Shown here in pieces: positions 16,094 through 25,850 of a stretch of DNA of 57,139 bases (its first letter is position 1; each line of letters starts with the position of its first letter). Made by a program: the position numbers and the translations under genes. The stretch is from positions 1 to 57,139 of the forward strand of contig JACRDK010000022.1 of the NCBI GenBank assembly GCA_016218585.1. Reading direction: 5' to 3'. Source of the stretch: Candidatus Doudnabacteria bacterium (lineage in GTDB: Bacteria; Patescibacteriota; Doudnabacteria; UBA920). The notes beneath the pieces were generated by a model. That model saw nothing but the letters and a program-made list of their open reading frames with translations, was not told the DNA's origin and searched no databases.

Positions 16094-16223
16094 AGAAATT
16101 TTAATGTTTGGGTTAAAGTAATTCGCTCGCCCATTATACAAGAAAAAGGGTTATGGTGTCAACCGGAAGTCCGGAGTCAGAAGTCTGAAGCGTGTGGTTT
16201 TTTTGAGCTATTGGTAATTAATG

Positions 16224-18197
16224 TTACAGGCTTTGTTTAATTGTTTGAGCTAATTTTTTTCCTACTAGCATAGCCAAATCATCTTCACTCGCTTTTTTAA
16301 TTTCCGCGACGGTTCCGAATTTAGTCTTGAGAAGTTTTTTTGTTTTTGGCCCTATTCCCGGGATGTCGTCTAGCGCGGATTTAACGGCCTGCTTACTGCG
16401 TAGATTTCGATGGAAGGTAATGCCAAAGCGATGAGCTTCGTCGCGAAGGCGCTGCAATAGCTGGAGACCCGGCTGGTCGTGGCCTAAAATTATGGGGTGC
16501 TCTTTGTTTGGTAAAAATATTTCCTCTATTCTCTTCGCTAATCCGATAATTGGGATTTGGGTTTTAGAATTTGGGGTTTGTTTAGAAATTAGAAATTTGG
16601 GATTAGAAATTCTTAATGCCGTCAAAGCGGCATTAAGCTGTCCTTTGCCGCCGTCTATTACAATTAAATCCGGTTTTGGCCAATGCGTTTTGTCTGTTTT
16701 GCTTGATTCTTTATTCTTGATTCTTGCCATCCTACGTTTAAGCATTTCGGTCATCATAGCAAAGTCATCCGGGGTGTTTTTGCCGTAAATTTTGAATTTT
16801 CGGTATTCGGATTTAGCCGGCAACCCGTCTTTAAATACCACCATGCTTCCAACAGGATTTGTTCCCTGAATATTGGAAATATCATAACACTCAATGCGCT
16901 TGGGAATGGCTTTGAGTTTTAAAGTTTGCTGAAGCTGGGCCAAGGAAGCATTTATTTTGTCTAAATGGCCGGCTTGGGCTGACATCCAGTTTTTTAAATA
17001 TTCATCGGCATTGGCCGCTCCAAGGCTAATTAACTTTGCCGCCTGGCTTTTTTGCGGGACGGAGATTTTTATTCTTTTCTTGGTATGCTGAAAAATTATT
17101 CCGGCAACATCACTCTCGCCATTAATAGGATATTGCAAAAAAATTTCTTTGGGCAAGCTGCTGGTCTCCAAATAATATTTTTGCAAAAAAGTATTTATTA
17201 TTTCCGAAGCCGCGGCTTCGTGGCCATTTTGCCGCCAGAGGGAGGGGAGTTGATAAATGAAATTTTCTTTGTCGAACAGTTTTCCCCCGCGAACTTTAAA
17301 CAGGTTTATGCAGGCATTGTTTTCCGCGGCAGCCAGGGAAATAACATCCCAGTCAACTTTTTTTGCTAATATGACATTTTGTTTTTCCGTAAGCAATTCC
17401 AGGGCGCGCAATTGGTCGCGCAGCCGGGCGGCTGTTTCAAATTTCTTTTGTTCCGCGGCTTTTTGCATTTCTTTTTTTATTTCGCTGTAAACCCCGGCCG
17501 TGTCGCCCTGCAAGAATTTTATTATTTTTTCCAGGTGGCGATTATATTCATCTAAGCTGATTTTTCCTATACACACTCCAGGGCAGCGGTGCATATAGTA
17601 GTAGAAGCAGGGACGGCTGCTTACTTTGTCATTAGCGCAAAAAGAAAAAACCTTCCGTACCAAATTTAATGTGTTGCGGATTTTATAGGCGGCAGAGTAG
17701 GGACCGAAATAACGCGATCCTAATCTCCGAATGCCATCCCTGCCTACCGAGCAGGCAGGCGAATTATCCGAATTGATCCCTTTCGGGGTATTCGGATGTA
17801 ATTTGTAATATTCGGATCGTGTCTCCACTTTTCTCGCATAACCGATTTGCGGGATTTGGGTGGAGTAGTCAATTTTTATAAAGGCGTAGTTTTTGTCGTC
17901 CTTTAAATCAATATTAAATCTTGGGGAGTATTGTTTAATTAGCGTATTTTCTAAAAATGCGCTCTCTAATTCATTATTAACAACGGTATAATTTATATCC
18001 GCGGCTTCCGCCATTAAAAAAGGAATTTGCGCTCTGGTGTCATCGTGCCCGAAATATTGTCTCACCCGGCTGCGCAAATTTTTTGCTTTGCCCACATACA
18101 AAACCCGTCCCTTAGCATCTAAAAATTGATAAATGCCCGGCTGCTGGGGGAGTTGCGAGGTTTTTGATTTAAGGTTTTTTGAACTGCTTGATTCCAT
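16224..18197 (-). CDS. uvrC: UvrABC system protein C
   Basis: GIY-YIG start QPGIYQFLDAKGRVLYVGKAKNLRSRVRQYF; SRYFGPYSAAYKIRNTL; CYDISNIQGTNPVGSMVVF; HhH end. Confidence 0.97.
   Translation of the reverse strand: MESSSSKNLKSKTSQLPQQPGIYQFLDAKGRVLYVGKAKNLRSRVRQYFGHDDTRAQIPFLMAEAADINYTVVNNELESAFLENTLIKQYSPRFNIDLKDDKNYAFIKIDYSTQIPQIGYARKVETRSEYYKLHPNTPKGINSDNSPACSVGRDGIRRLGSRYFGPYSAAYKIRNTLNLVRKVFSFCANDKVSSRPCFYYYMHRCPGVCIGKISLDEYNRHLEKIIKFLQGDTAGVYSEIKKEMQKAAEQKKFETAARLRDQLRALELLTEKQNVILAKKVDWDVISLAAAENNACINLFKVRGGKLFDKENFIYQLPSLWRQNGHEAAASEIINTFLQKYYLETSSLPKEIFLQYPINGESDVAGIIFQHTKKRIKISVPQKSQAAKLISLGAANADEYLKNWMSAQAGHLDKINASLAQLQQTLKLKAIPKRIECYDISNIQGTNPVGSMVVFKDGLPAKSEYRKFKIYGKNTPDDFAMMTEMLKRRMARIKNKESSKTDKTHWPKPDLIVIDGGKGQLNAALTALRISNPKFLISKQTPNSKTQIPIIGLAKRIEEIFLPNKEHPIILGHDQPGLQLLQRLRDEAHRFGITFHRNLRSKQAVKSALDDIPGIGPKTKKLLKTKFGTVAEIKKASEDDLAMLVGKKLAQTIKQSL
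16545..16615 (-). repeat. In-frame F7-like words inside uvrC
   Basis: gataattgggatttgggttttagaatttggggtttgtttagaaattagaaatttgggattagaaattctt. Confidence 0.65.
16703..16735 (-). repeat. In-frame F4 words inside uvrC
   Basis: cttgattctttattcttgattcttgcc encoding ARIKNKESSK. Confidence 0.7.
17715..17824 (-). repeat. Palindromic element inserted in frame in uvrC
   Basis: CCTGCCTaccgAGCAGGCAGG hairpin plus attatccgaatt / gtattcggatgtaat words, between KVET and SRYFGPYS. Confidence 0.75.
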
Positions 18198-18216
18198 AAC
18201 AGAATTATATCTGTGG

Positions 18217-18245
18217 ATTGACAGAACTGCAATGTTTGGCTATGT
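18217..18245 (+). promoter_or_regulatory. sigma70-like promoter
   Basis: TTGACA-17 nt-TATGTT. Confidence 0.6.
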
Positions 18246-18267
18246 TTTTAATGAAAAGAGGAGTTGA

Positions 18268-18471
18268 ATGGTGAAAGAGGAAAAAAACAACTGCAAGCAA
18301 CTCGCAATTTTGTTCTCGCAGGTCGCATGTCTTTTTGGGCTTGGCTTAATTCTTATTTCGCCATTTTCGCCCTGGCTAGTTTTGGGGGCAGATTGGCTAG
18401 TTAGGATTGAAGCCTGGCTATACAGCAACGGCTGGAGTTACTGGTACTACGGACAAGGAGGCCTGGAATGA
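18268..18471 (+). CDS. Small membrane protein (67 aa)
   Basis: SD gaggag; hydrophobic LAILFSQVACLFGLGLILISPFSPWLVLGADWL; downstream terminator. Confidence 0.65.
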   Translation: MVKEEKNNCKQLAILFSQVACLFGLGLILISPFSPWLVLGADWLVRIEAWLYSNGWSYWYYGQGGLE

Positions 18472-18544
18472 TACGATTGATGTCTTTTATGGGGGTGCTG
18501 CCATAGCGCCTTTGTTCAGCTTCTTTTGTAACCGTGTCGTCTCA

Positions 18545-18583
18545 CGGGGGTCGCGTAAAATATGCGCGCCCCCGGTTTTTTGT
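18545..18583 (+). terminator. Intrinsic terminator
   Basis: CGGGGGtCGCGtaaaatatgCGCGCCCCCGgttttttg. Confidence 0.8.
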
Positions 18584-18627
18584 ATCCGCGTTATCTGTTT
18601 TCATCCGCGCATTAGCGATGTGTTAGC

Positions 18628-18773
18628 CTCTTGCTTGGTCTTGACCCCGGTAGAATCCCGCATAAAATGCCGGGCTCTGCGGGGCGAGAAGTACAATGTT
18701 TAAGGCTGTAATAATGAGTAGCTCTATGATGGGCTTTATAGCTCTTGCTTGGTCTTGACATAAGTGGTAGAAT
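18628..18773 (+). repeat. Promoter-like direct repeat CTCTTGCTTGGTCTTGAC...GGTAGAAT, two copies
   Basis: 18628-18656 and 18742-18773; second copy has TTGCTT-17-TAGAAT spacing. Confidence 0.65.
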
Positions 18774-18794
18774 GATGGCTAGTCTGTTGTTATT

Positions 18795-18895
18795 TACTAA
18801 ATACGAATTTGTACTAATATACTAATCTTTATTTTATTAAAGATATAAAGGCTTTTGAATTAGTATATTAGTATTTATTAGTACTTAGTAAAAAT
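18795..18895. repeat. Family F3 (tactaatatactaat) inverted-repeat element upstream of uvrA
   Basis: ttactaaatacgaatttgtactaatatactaat ... attagtatattagtatttattagtacttagtaa then aaatATG. Confidence 0.85.
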
Positions 18896-21745
18896 ATGAA
18901 AGATATTATATCTATCCGGGGAGCCCGGCAGCACAATTTAAAGAATTTGGACGTGGATTTGCCCAGGAATAAGCTGGTTGTTTTAACCGGTTTGTCCGGT
19001 AGCGGCAAATCTTCTTTAGCTTTTGATACTATTTATGCCGAAGGCCAAAGGCGTTATGTGGAATCTCTTTCCGCTTACGCCAGGCAATTTATTGGCCTTA
19101 TGGATAAACCGGACGTGGACAAAATTGAAGGATTGTCTCCGGCAATTTCCATTGACCAAAAAAGCGCCAGCCATAACCCTCGTTCTACTGTCGGTACCGT
19201 AACCGAAATTTATGATTATATGAGGCTGCTTTGGGCGCGCATTGGCATTCCGCACTGTCCTGTTTGCGGCAAAAAAATTCAAGGGCAAACTATCCACTCT
19301 ATGGTTGAGCAATTGTTGGCTCTAAAACCGGGAACAAAAATAATTTTATTAGCGCCGTTTATTAAAGATCAAAAAGGGGAACATAAAGTTATTTTTGAAC
19401 AGATTAAAAAAGCCGGCTTTGCCCGCGTGCGCGTGGACGGAACGGTAATGGATTTAAACGAGGCGCAGAATTTAAATTTAGACAAACAGAAAAAGCATAA
19501 AATAGATGTTGTGGTAGACCGTTTGGTTGTATCCGTGGAAGACAAAGGCCGTTTGTCCGAAAGCTTGGAAAAAGCTCTGGATTTGGGCGATGGTTTGGCG
19601 TTTGCTTTAAAAATGGAAGGCGACAAGCCCGGCAGCGAAATTTTGTTGTCGCAAAAATTTGCCTGCCCGGACGGCCATATGCAGTTGTCGGAATTAGACC
19701 CAAGAGATTTTTCTTTCAACAGCCCGCACGGCGCTTGCCCGGAATGTAAAGGTTTGGGCAACAAGCTTACAGTGGAGCCGGATTTGGTAATCCCAAATCC
19801 GCGATTAACTTTGGCCGAAGGCGCGGTGCGCCCCTGGAGCAAAACCACTTCCCGTTTGTCCTGGTATGGCAGAATTATGCAGGCTGTGGCCAAAGAGTAT
19901 GGTTTTTCCATTAACACGCCAATAAAAGATTTACCGAAAAAATATTTGGACGTAATTTTATTCGGCACAGGCGACAAGAAAGTTAAAGTTTCCGGAGAGT
20001 TTGCCAGCCGCGAAGGCGAATTTGAAATGATGACTGTATTTGAAGGGGTTATTCCGAATTTGGAACGCCGCTATAAGGAAACCGATTCTGAATATATGCG
20101 CGGTGAAATAGAAAACTATATGCGCATTCGCCAGTGTCCTTCCTGCAACGGCAAGCGTTTAAAACCGGAAGTTTTAGGCGTAACTGTTGGCGGCAAGGGA
20201 ATTGTTGATATTTCAGGAACTAACATTGAAGCCGCGGAAAAGTTTTTTAAAGATCTTGGAAAAGGCCTAAACGCAAAAGATATGGCTATTGCCAGGCAGG
20301 TGCTAAAGGAAATTAGCGCCAGGTTGCAATTTTTGCTAAATGTCGGGTTGTCCTATTTGTCATTGGACCGCGCTGCCGACACCTTGTCCGGCGGAGAAGC
20401 GCAGCGCATCCGTTTGGCCACGCAAATCGGCAGCGGCCTTACCGGCGTTCTCTATATTTTAGATGAACCGTCTATTGGATTGCATCAGCGCGATAACACC
20501 AGGCTTTTACAGACATTAAAAGATCTGCGCGATTTGGGCAACACTGTAATTGTGGTTGAGCACGATGAAGAAACCATTCGCGAAGCCGACTGGGTGGTGG
20601 ACATCGGTCCCGGAGCAGGGAAGCATGGCGGCGAATTGGTAGCCGAAGGAACCCCGGCGCAAGTGCAAAAAAATCCCAAGAGCTTAACCGGACAATATTT
20701 GTCCGGCAAGGAATTTATTGAAGTTCCCAACAAAAGAAGAAACGGCAACGGCCGAAAAATTTCCATTGTTGGCGCGGAAGAGTTCAATTTAAAAAATGTT
20801 AATGTTGATATCCCGTTGGGTAAATTTGTTTGCGTCACCGGCGTGTCCGGGAGCGGCAAGTCTACGCTTTTTCACGACATTTTGGCCCGTGCTTTATACA
20901 AGTATTTTTATAACAGCAAAGATGAGCCAGGCCAGCACAAGAAAATTTTAGGAATTGAGCATATTGATAAAATTATTAATATTGACCAAAGCCCAATTGG
21001 CCGAACTCCGCGCAGCAATCCGGCAACTTACACCGGATTATTTACCCCGATTCGGGATTTGTTTGCCGAAACCAAAGAAGCTAAAATGCGCGGTTATAAA
21101 GCGGGCAGATTTAGCTTTAACGTTAAAGGCGGCCGTTGTGAAAAATGCGCCGGCGACGGGGTAATTAAAGTAGAAATGAATTTCCTGCCCGATGTCTACA
21201 TTACCTGTGAAGAATGCGGCGGCAAACGCTACAACGCGCAGGCTTTGGAAATCCACTATAAAGACAAAACTATTTCCGATGTTTTGGAAATGACTGTGGA
21301 CGAGGCAAAAACTTTTTTTGCCAGCTTGCCGATGATCTATAAAAAATTGGAAACTTTGAGCCAGGTAGGTTTAGGCTATATGCGCTTAGGGCAAAACGCC
21401 ACTACTCTTTCCGGCGGAGAGGCTCAGCGCATAAAGCTTGCCACGGAATTGTCCCGCGCTTCCACCGGGCGCACTTTATATTTGCTGGATGAACCGACTA
21501 CCGGTTTGCACTTTGCCGATGTAAAGCGTTTAGTTCAGGTTTTAAACAAGCTCGTGGACAAAGGCAATACCGTAGTGGTTATTGAGCATAACCTGGATAT
21601 GATAAAAACCGCCGATTGGATTATTGATTTGGGGCCGGAAGGCGGCGACAAGGGCGGAGAAGTAGTTGCGGTTGGAACCCCGGAAGATGTGGTAAAAGTT
21701 AAAAAGAGCTATACCGGACAATATTTAAAAACAATCTTAAAGTAA
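18896..21745 (+). CDS. uvrA: UvrABC system protein A
   Basis: [61 protein letters not shown]. Confidence 0.98.
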   Translation: MKDIISIRGARQHNLKNLDVDLPRNKLVVLTGLSGSGKSSLAFDTIYAEGQRRYVESLSAYARQFIGLMDKPDVDKIEGLSPAISIDQKSASHNPRSTVGTVTEIYDYMRLLWARIGIPHCPVCGKKIQGQTIHSMVEQLLALKPGTKIILLAPFIKDQKGEHKVIFEQIKKAGFARVRVDGTVMDLNEAQNLNLDKQKKHKIDVVVDRLVVSVEDKGRLSESLEKALDLGDGLAFALKMEGDKPGSEILLSQKFACPDGHMQLSELDPRDFSFNSPHGACPECKGLGNKLTVEPDLVIPNPRLTLAEGAVRPWSKTTSRLSWYGRIMQAVAKEYGFSINTPIKDLPKKYLDVILFGTGDKKVKVSGEFASREGEFEMMTVFEGVIPNLERRYKETDSEYMRGEIENYMRIRQCPSCNGKRLKPEVLGVTVGGKGIVDISGTNIEAAEKFFKDLGKGLNAKDMAIARQVLKEISARLQFLLNVGLSYLSLDRAADTLSGGEAQRIRLATQIGSGLTGVLYILDEPSIGLHQRDNTRLLQTLKDLRDLGNTVIVVEHDEETIREADWVVDIGPGAGKHGGELVAEGTPAQVQKNPKSLTGQYLSGKEFIEVPNKRRNGNGRKISIVGAEEFNLKNVNVDIPLGKFVCVTGVSGSGKSTLFHDILARALYKYFYNSKDEPGQHKKILGIEHIDKIINIDQSPIGRTPRSNPATYTGLFTPIRDLFAETKEAKMRGYKAGRFSFNVKGGRCEKCAGDGVIKVEMNFLPDVYITCEECGGKRYNAQALEIHYKDKTISDVLEMTVDEAKTFFASLPMIYKKLETLSQVGLGYMRLGQNATTLSGGEAQRIKLATELSRASTGRTLYLLDEPTTGLHFADVKRLVQVLNKLVDKGNTVVVIEHNLDMIKTADWIIDLGPEGGDKGGEVVAVGTPEDVVKVKKSYTGQYLKTILK

Positions 21746-21750
21746 ATTCA

Positions 21751-21906
21751 GGCGTGATCCAATAACCCTACTGGTGTCATCCCGGCCTCCGAGCCGGGAT
21801 CCAGTATTTAAGCCAAGTTCTGGATCCCGGATATCCCGACCTGCCTACCGGACAGGCGGGTAAATCGGGATTCCGGGATGACACAGTTAGGTTATTTGAC
21901 TCACGT
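21751..21906. repeat. Long nested inverted repeat (TGTCATCCCGG...CCGGGATGACA)
   Basis: Outer arms cgtgatccaataaccctactggtgtcatcccgg / ccgggatgacacagttaggttatttgactcacg; inner ggatccag/ctggatcc and cctgcctaccggacaggcggg. Confidence 0.85.
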
Positions 21907-21916
21907 AACTTCACTG

Positions 21917-21945
21917 TTGACTAAACCGGCAATTTTTGGTAGAAT
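21917..21945 (+). promoter_or_regulatory. sigma70-like promoter for rpsP
   Basis: TTGACT-17 nt-TAGAAT. Confidence 0.75.
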
Positions 21946-22054
21946 ATCAGCACGCTCAGTTAAGTGTAAATTGGAAAAGTTTCAGAGTTTGCTGCTATGA
22001 AATTTTCCCCGCACTTTAGTACTTAAATCTTAAATCTAAATTTTATATAGCCTT

Positions 22055-22438
22055 ATGTTAACTATTCGTTTGCAGAGAACCGGAAAAAGAAACCAAGCTG
22101 ATTTTAGAATCGTCTTGGCTGAAAAAGAATCTCCGGTACAGAAAAAGTTTGCCGAAATTTTGGGCAGCTATAATCCGCGCAGAAAAACTTTTCAGGTAAA
22201 AGAAGAACGCGTAAAATATTGGCTAAGCCAAAGAGTTGAGCTTAGCGAAACCGTTCATAATTTGTTTGTTACTAAAGGTTTGGTAGACGCTAAGAAGGTT
22301 AAAGCTTTTAACATTCCAAAAAAACCGGTTGAAGCCGCTGCTCCGGCAGCTCCGGCAGCCGCTACTGAAACCCCGGCCGAAGCAGTTGAAGCCCAGGTAG
22401 AGATGGAAGAAAAGATAGAAAATCCTCCGGCAGCCTAA
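22055..22438 (+). CDS. rpsP: 30S ribosomal protein S16
   Basis: MLTIRLQRTGKRNQADFRIVLAEKESPVQKKFAEILGSYNPR. Confidence 0.96.
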   Translation: MLTIRLQRTGKRNQADFRIVLAEKESPVQKKFAEILGSYNPRRKTFQVKEERVKYWLSQRVELSETVHNLFVTKGLVDAKKVKAFNIPKKPVEAAAPAAPAAATETPAEAVEAQVEMEEKIENPPAA

Positions 22439-22449
22439 ATTTAGCAGTT

Positions 22450-22482
22450 AAAAAAATCCCGACTAGTAGTCGGGATTTTTTG
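22450..22482 (+). terminator. Intrinsic terminator
   Basis: AAAAAATCCCGACtagtaGTCGGGATTTTTT. Confidence 0.85.
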
Positions 22483-22511
22483 TTGACACTCATATATTCA
22501 TAGATTATAAT
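22483..22511 (+). promoter_or_regulatory. Consensus promoter for khpA
   Basis: TTGACA-17 nt-TATAAT. Confidence 0.85.
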
Positions 22512-22580
22512 ATTCCAAGATAGCAAAGCTAAGTAATGAAAGGTCGAAGCAGAATTACGCTATCCAGAAATAGTACCATT

Positions 22581-22925
22581 ATGGAGCAAGATCAAGAATT
22601 CGTAGAATACATTGTCAAAGCGTTGGTTGATCATCCAGCAGATGTTAAAACCGAACGCGTTGTTGACGAAATGGGAGTATTAATTACTCTTCATTTGAAC
22701 CCGGAAGACATGGGTCAGGTTATTGGCCGCATGGGCCAGACCGCCAAAGCCATCCGCACCCTGCTTAGAGTTGTCGGCGCCAAGCGCAAAGCTCGCGTCA
22801 ACTTGAAAATCTATGAACCAGAAGGTTCTCACCGCAGAACTGAACGCCACGAAAGCGGCGATCACAGCAGCCAAATGGAAATGAGCCACGACTCCGGCGA
22901 TTCCATTGATGAATTCAAACTATAA
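22581..22925 (+). CDS. khpA: KH-domain RNA-binding protein KhpA
   Basis: EFVEYIVKALVDHPADVKTERVVDEMGVLITLHLNPEDMGQVIGRMGQTAKAIRTLLRVVGAK. Confidence 0.92.
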   Translation: MEQDQEFVEYIVKALVDHPADVKTERVVDEMGVLITLHLNPEDMGQVIGRMGQTAKAIRTLLRVVGAKRKARVNLKIYEPEGSHRRTERHESGDHSSQMEMSHDSGDSIDEFKL

Positions 22926-22977
22926 ACGCGGAACTTGCGCGGACATTAACGCAGGATTCGCCGAACAGTTAAGATTA

Positions 22978-23018
22978 AAATAACCCCTTTAGCTCTTACG
23001 CTTTTGGGGTTATTTTGT
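22978..23018 (+). terminator. Intrinsic terminator
   Basis: AATAACCCCtttagctcttacgcttttGGGGTTATTttgtt. Confidence 0.75.
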
Positions 23019-23032
23019 TAGAATAAGAGCGT

Positions 23033-23356
23033 ATGAATGAGAATGAATCAAAATTTAATCCGGGTTATGAATATATGGCAGACTCGGAAATTCGTGCGCT
23101 GCAAATTTGTCTGGATAGCTGTTGGTCCGGAAGGAGCCAAGAAGAAAGAGATGAGGCCAGAGTTAAATTCCCGGAATTAATTAAGAGTGCTGTGAGTTCG
23201 TGTAAAAGCAATCCGGTACGCAAAGAAATGCTCACTCAGTTTTTAGATACTAACATAGCTATAAATTATGCCGGCGGTGTGGGAAAAGATCTAAATAACC
23301 CAATTATAAAAGCGATTGCCCAAGCAAATAATGAGTTAAATAAGAAGAACCTGTAA
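23033..23356 (+). CDS. Hypothetical protein (107 aa)
   Basis: Complete ORF between khpA and trmD. Confidence 0.6.
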   Translation: MNENESKFNPGYEYMADSEIRALQICLDSCWSGRSQEERDEARVKFPELIKSAVSSCKSNPVRKEMLTQFLDTNIAINYAGGVGKDLNNPIIKAIAQANNELNKKNL

Positions 23357-23366
23357 TTTTGTACAA

Positions 23367-24107
23367 ATGAAAAAACCTAAAAAATTATCTGTAAAAGTTA
23401 TTACATTATTTCCACAATTCATTGAAAATTTTGTGGAAAGTTTTGGTATTTTAAAGCGGGCTATTAAATTAAAGCTGCTAGATTTTAAACCAGTTTATTT
23501 GCGGCAGTTTGGCTTGGGAGAAAGACAGGTTGTAGACGACCGTCCTTACGGCGGGGGAGTTGGAATGGTTTTACGGGCAGATGTCCTATATAAAGCCATT
23601 CTTAGTATTAAGAAGAAAGAATTGAGAATCAAGCAGAAAACAAGGATTATTCTACTCACCCCGCAAGGAAAACAGTTTAAACAAGCTGATGCTCATAGGC
23701 TTTCTAAGTATGACAGCTTAATTTTTGTCTGTGGACGCTATGAGGGTTTTGATGAAAGGGTAAGGGGTTTTGTGGACGAAGAGTTGTCCATTGGCGATTA
23801 TATCCTAATGGGCGGGGAACTGCCGGCTTTAGTAATAAGTGAGGCGGTAATGCGCTTAAGGCCGGGCATTTTGGGCAAAGATGAATCTACAGTTGCGGAA
23901 TCATTTTCGGAGAATTTATTAGAGTATCCTCAGTACACAAAGCCTGAAACTTTAAGAATTAAGAATAATGAATCAAGAATTAAGGTGTTAAAAGTGCCTA
24001 AGGTTTTGTTAACAGGGCATCATAAAAATATTGAGCAGTGGCGCAAGGATGAATCTATAAAACGAACAAAGAAGAGAAGGCCGGACTTATTAATTGACCA
24101 GAATTAA
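23367..24107 (+). CDS. trmD: tRNA (guanine-N1)-methyltransferase
   Basis: VITLFPQFIENFVESFGILKRA, DDRPYGGGVGMVLRAD, VCGRYEGFDERV, SIGDYILMGGELPALV. Confidence 0.95.
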   Translation: MKKPKKLSVKVITLFPQFIENFVESFGILKRAIKLKLLDFKPVYLRQFGLGERQVVDDRPYGGGVGMVLRADVLYKAILSIKKKELRIKQKTRIILLTPQGKQFKQADAHRLSKYDSLIFVCGRYEGFDERVRGFVDEELSIGDYILMGGELPALVISEAVMRLRPGILGKDESTVAESFSENLLEYPQYTKPETLRIKNNESRIKVLKVPKVLLTGHHKNIEQWRKDESIKRTKKRRPDLLIDQN

Positions 24108-24135
24108 ATAAAATTGATCAACATTGAGCAAAATT

Positions 24136-25086
24136 ATGGAGCATCAATTTAAAGTTGAACAGTTGAAGACCCGTTTGGACAAATATTTGGCCGAGCAGTT
24201 GGCTGGCGTGTCGCGCAGCCAGATTCAGCGCGACATTGAGGCCGGGTTGGTTTTGGTAAACGGCAAAAAAGTTTCGGAGTCAAAGTTTGTTGTAAGGTTA
24301 AATGACATAGTTAAGTATCAAGAATCAGGAATTAAGGATCAGGAAAACATAATTCAGGCAACTAACACGCCGCTTAAGGTTTTATATAACAATCATGGAC
24401 TTATTATTATAGACAAGCCGGCGGGAATGGTGGTTCATCCCGGCGCTGGCTTTAAAGGCGAAACTTTAGCCTCCGCCTTGTTGTATGAGTTTAAAGATAT
24501 TCATTTAGTGGGCGAGGAACATCGTCCAGGAATAGTGCATCGGTTGGACAAAGATACCAGCGGCGTGATTTTGGTTGCCGCTAACAGTGATATGTATGAG
24601 CATTTAAAAAATGCTTTTGCCGAGAGAAAAGTTAAGAAAGAATATATTGCCCTGGTCTGGGGGAGAGTGGAAAAACAACAGGGGGTTATTGATGCGCCCA
24701 TAGGCAAAAGTAAGACTGATTTTAGAAAAATGGCAGCCAAAGAGCCGGTAGATGCTAAAGAGGCTTTGACCGAGTATAAAGTCCTGGAATATCTTAAAAA
24801 CCCCTCTACCCTTGACGAATACACCCTAATTAGGGTAAAATTACACACAGGCAGAACTCATCAGATTCGGGTGCATATGTCTTATATAGGGCATCCGCTT
24901 TTGGGAGACTCGCTTTACGGCGGGAAAAGAGCCAATTTTAAAGGCCTAAACAGGCAATTTTTACACGCAAAGAAGATAGAAGTTCGGCTGCCGGACGGCA
25001 CTTGGATAGAGGCAGAGAGCGAATTAGCCGAAGATTTAAAAGATATATTGATTAATTTAAACAGCAAGGTAGTAACAAGTTTATAA
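24136..25086 (+). CDS. rluD: RluA/RluD-family pseudouridine synthase
   Basis: S4 domain + GIVHRLDKDTSGVILVAANSD + LHTGRTHQIRVHMSYIGHPLLGDSLYG. Confidence 0.93.
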   Translation: MEHQFKVEQLKTRLDKYLAEQLAGVSRSQIQRDIEAGLVLVNGKKVSESKFVVRLNDIVKYQESGIKDQENIIQATNTPLKVLYNNHGLIIIDKPAGMVVHPGAGFKGETLASALLYEFKDIHLVGEEHRPGIVHRLDKDTSGVILVAANSDMYEHLKNAFAERKVKKEYIALVWGRVEKQQGVIDAPIGKSKTDFRKMAAKEPVDAKEALTEYKVLEYLKNPSTLDEYTLIRVKLHTGRTHQIRVHMSYIGHPLLGDSLYGGKRANFKGLNRQFLHAKKIEVRLPDGTWIEAESELAEDLKDILINLNSKVVTSL

Positions 25087-25169
25087 ACTCAAGAATTAGG
25101 AGTTTAGAATCAAGAATTAGGTTTTAGGCCTTTCATGATTCATAATTCCTGATTCATAATTCACGACCT
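25087..25169. repeat. Family F4 (aatcaagaattagg/cataattcctgattc) element upstream of rplS
   Basis: actcaagaattaggagtttagaatcaagaattagg ... tcatgattcataattcctgattcataattc. Confidence 0.75.
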
Positions 25170-25520
25170 ATGAAACTCGTAAAAAATATTAGCCAAGCCC
25201 AAATTAAAGAACTTCCTGAATTTAAAGTTGGGGACACTGTTAAAGTTCACCAGCGCATTAAAGAAGGAAGCAAGGAACGCGTACAGATTTTTGAAGGTTT
25301 GGTTATTGCCCGCAAAGGCGGTACCGGCGTGAATGCCACATTTATGGTTAGAAAAATTTCCTATGGCGTTGGCGTCGAAAGAATTTATCCCATTCATTCC
25401 CCGAACATCGTAAAACTGGAAGTTACTAAGCCGGGAAAAGTCTCCAGAGCAAAACTCTACTATGTCAGAGCCCGCCAGGACAGCCAGCCCCGCTTTAGAA
25501 AAAACAAAGCAAAGAAATAA
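25170..25520 (+). CDS. rplS: 50S ribosomal protein L19
   Basis: [63 protein letters not shown]. Confidence 0.96.
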   Translation: MKLVKNISQAQIKELPEFKVGDTVKVHQRIKEGSKERVQIFEGLVIARKGGTGVNATFMVRKISYGVGVERIYPIHSPNIVKLEVTKPGKVSRAKLYYVRARQDSQPRFRKNKAKK

Positions 25521-25528
25521 TTTTGTCA

Positions 25529-25563
25529 TTGACCCTTTGGTTAAAAGCCAGAGGGTTTTTTGT
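25529..25563 (+). terminator. Intrinsic terminator
   Basis: gaCCCTtTGGttaaaaGCCAgAGGGttttttg. Confidence 0.65.
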
Positions 25564-25589
25564 AAGAAGCAAAAAAAAGAGGAGGAGCT

Positions 25590-25850
25590 ATGAGCTCAAT
25601 TCAAGACGTACTGAACCAATTGGAATTTACCGCCAAGCTTTATAGAAAAGCTTTGGAAGGCACGCATCCATATAAGCCGGCCATCGAACTTTATCAGGCG
25701 TTTTTGGAGATAAAAGCCAGGGCCGAAAACCAACTTATGTTAGCCGCCGAACGGGGCGAGAGCGTGTTGATGCAGAGGTTGTTGCTCATTAGAATTGCCG
25801 ACGAAGTCGGCGGGCTCGAAAGAGCCGCTCAAATCCGCCAAAGCCCATAA
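25590..25850 (+). CDS. Hypothetical protein (86 aa)
   Basis: SD agaggagg; stop codon lies within a 14-bp inverted repeat. Confidence 0.65.
   Translation: MSSIQDVLNQLEFTAKLYRKALEGTHPYKPAIELYQAFLEIKARAENQLMLAAERGESVLMQRLLLIRIADEVGGLERAAQIRQSP

Noticed and set aside
18407-18703. 98-aa ORF overlapping the 67-aa membrane ORF
   Set aside because: Crosses the intrinsic terminator at 18545-18583 and lacks an SD; low-quality composition.
25087-25169. Short regularly repeated words considered as a CRISPR array
   Set aside because: Units are 8-12 nt, imperfect and arranged as inverted arms with no constant-length unique spacers and no cas genes nearby.
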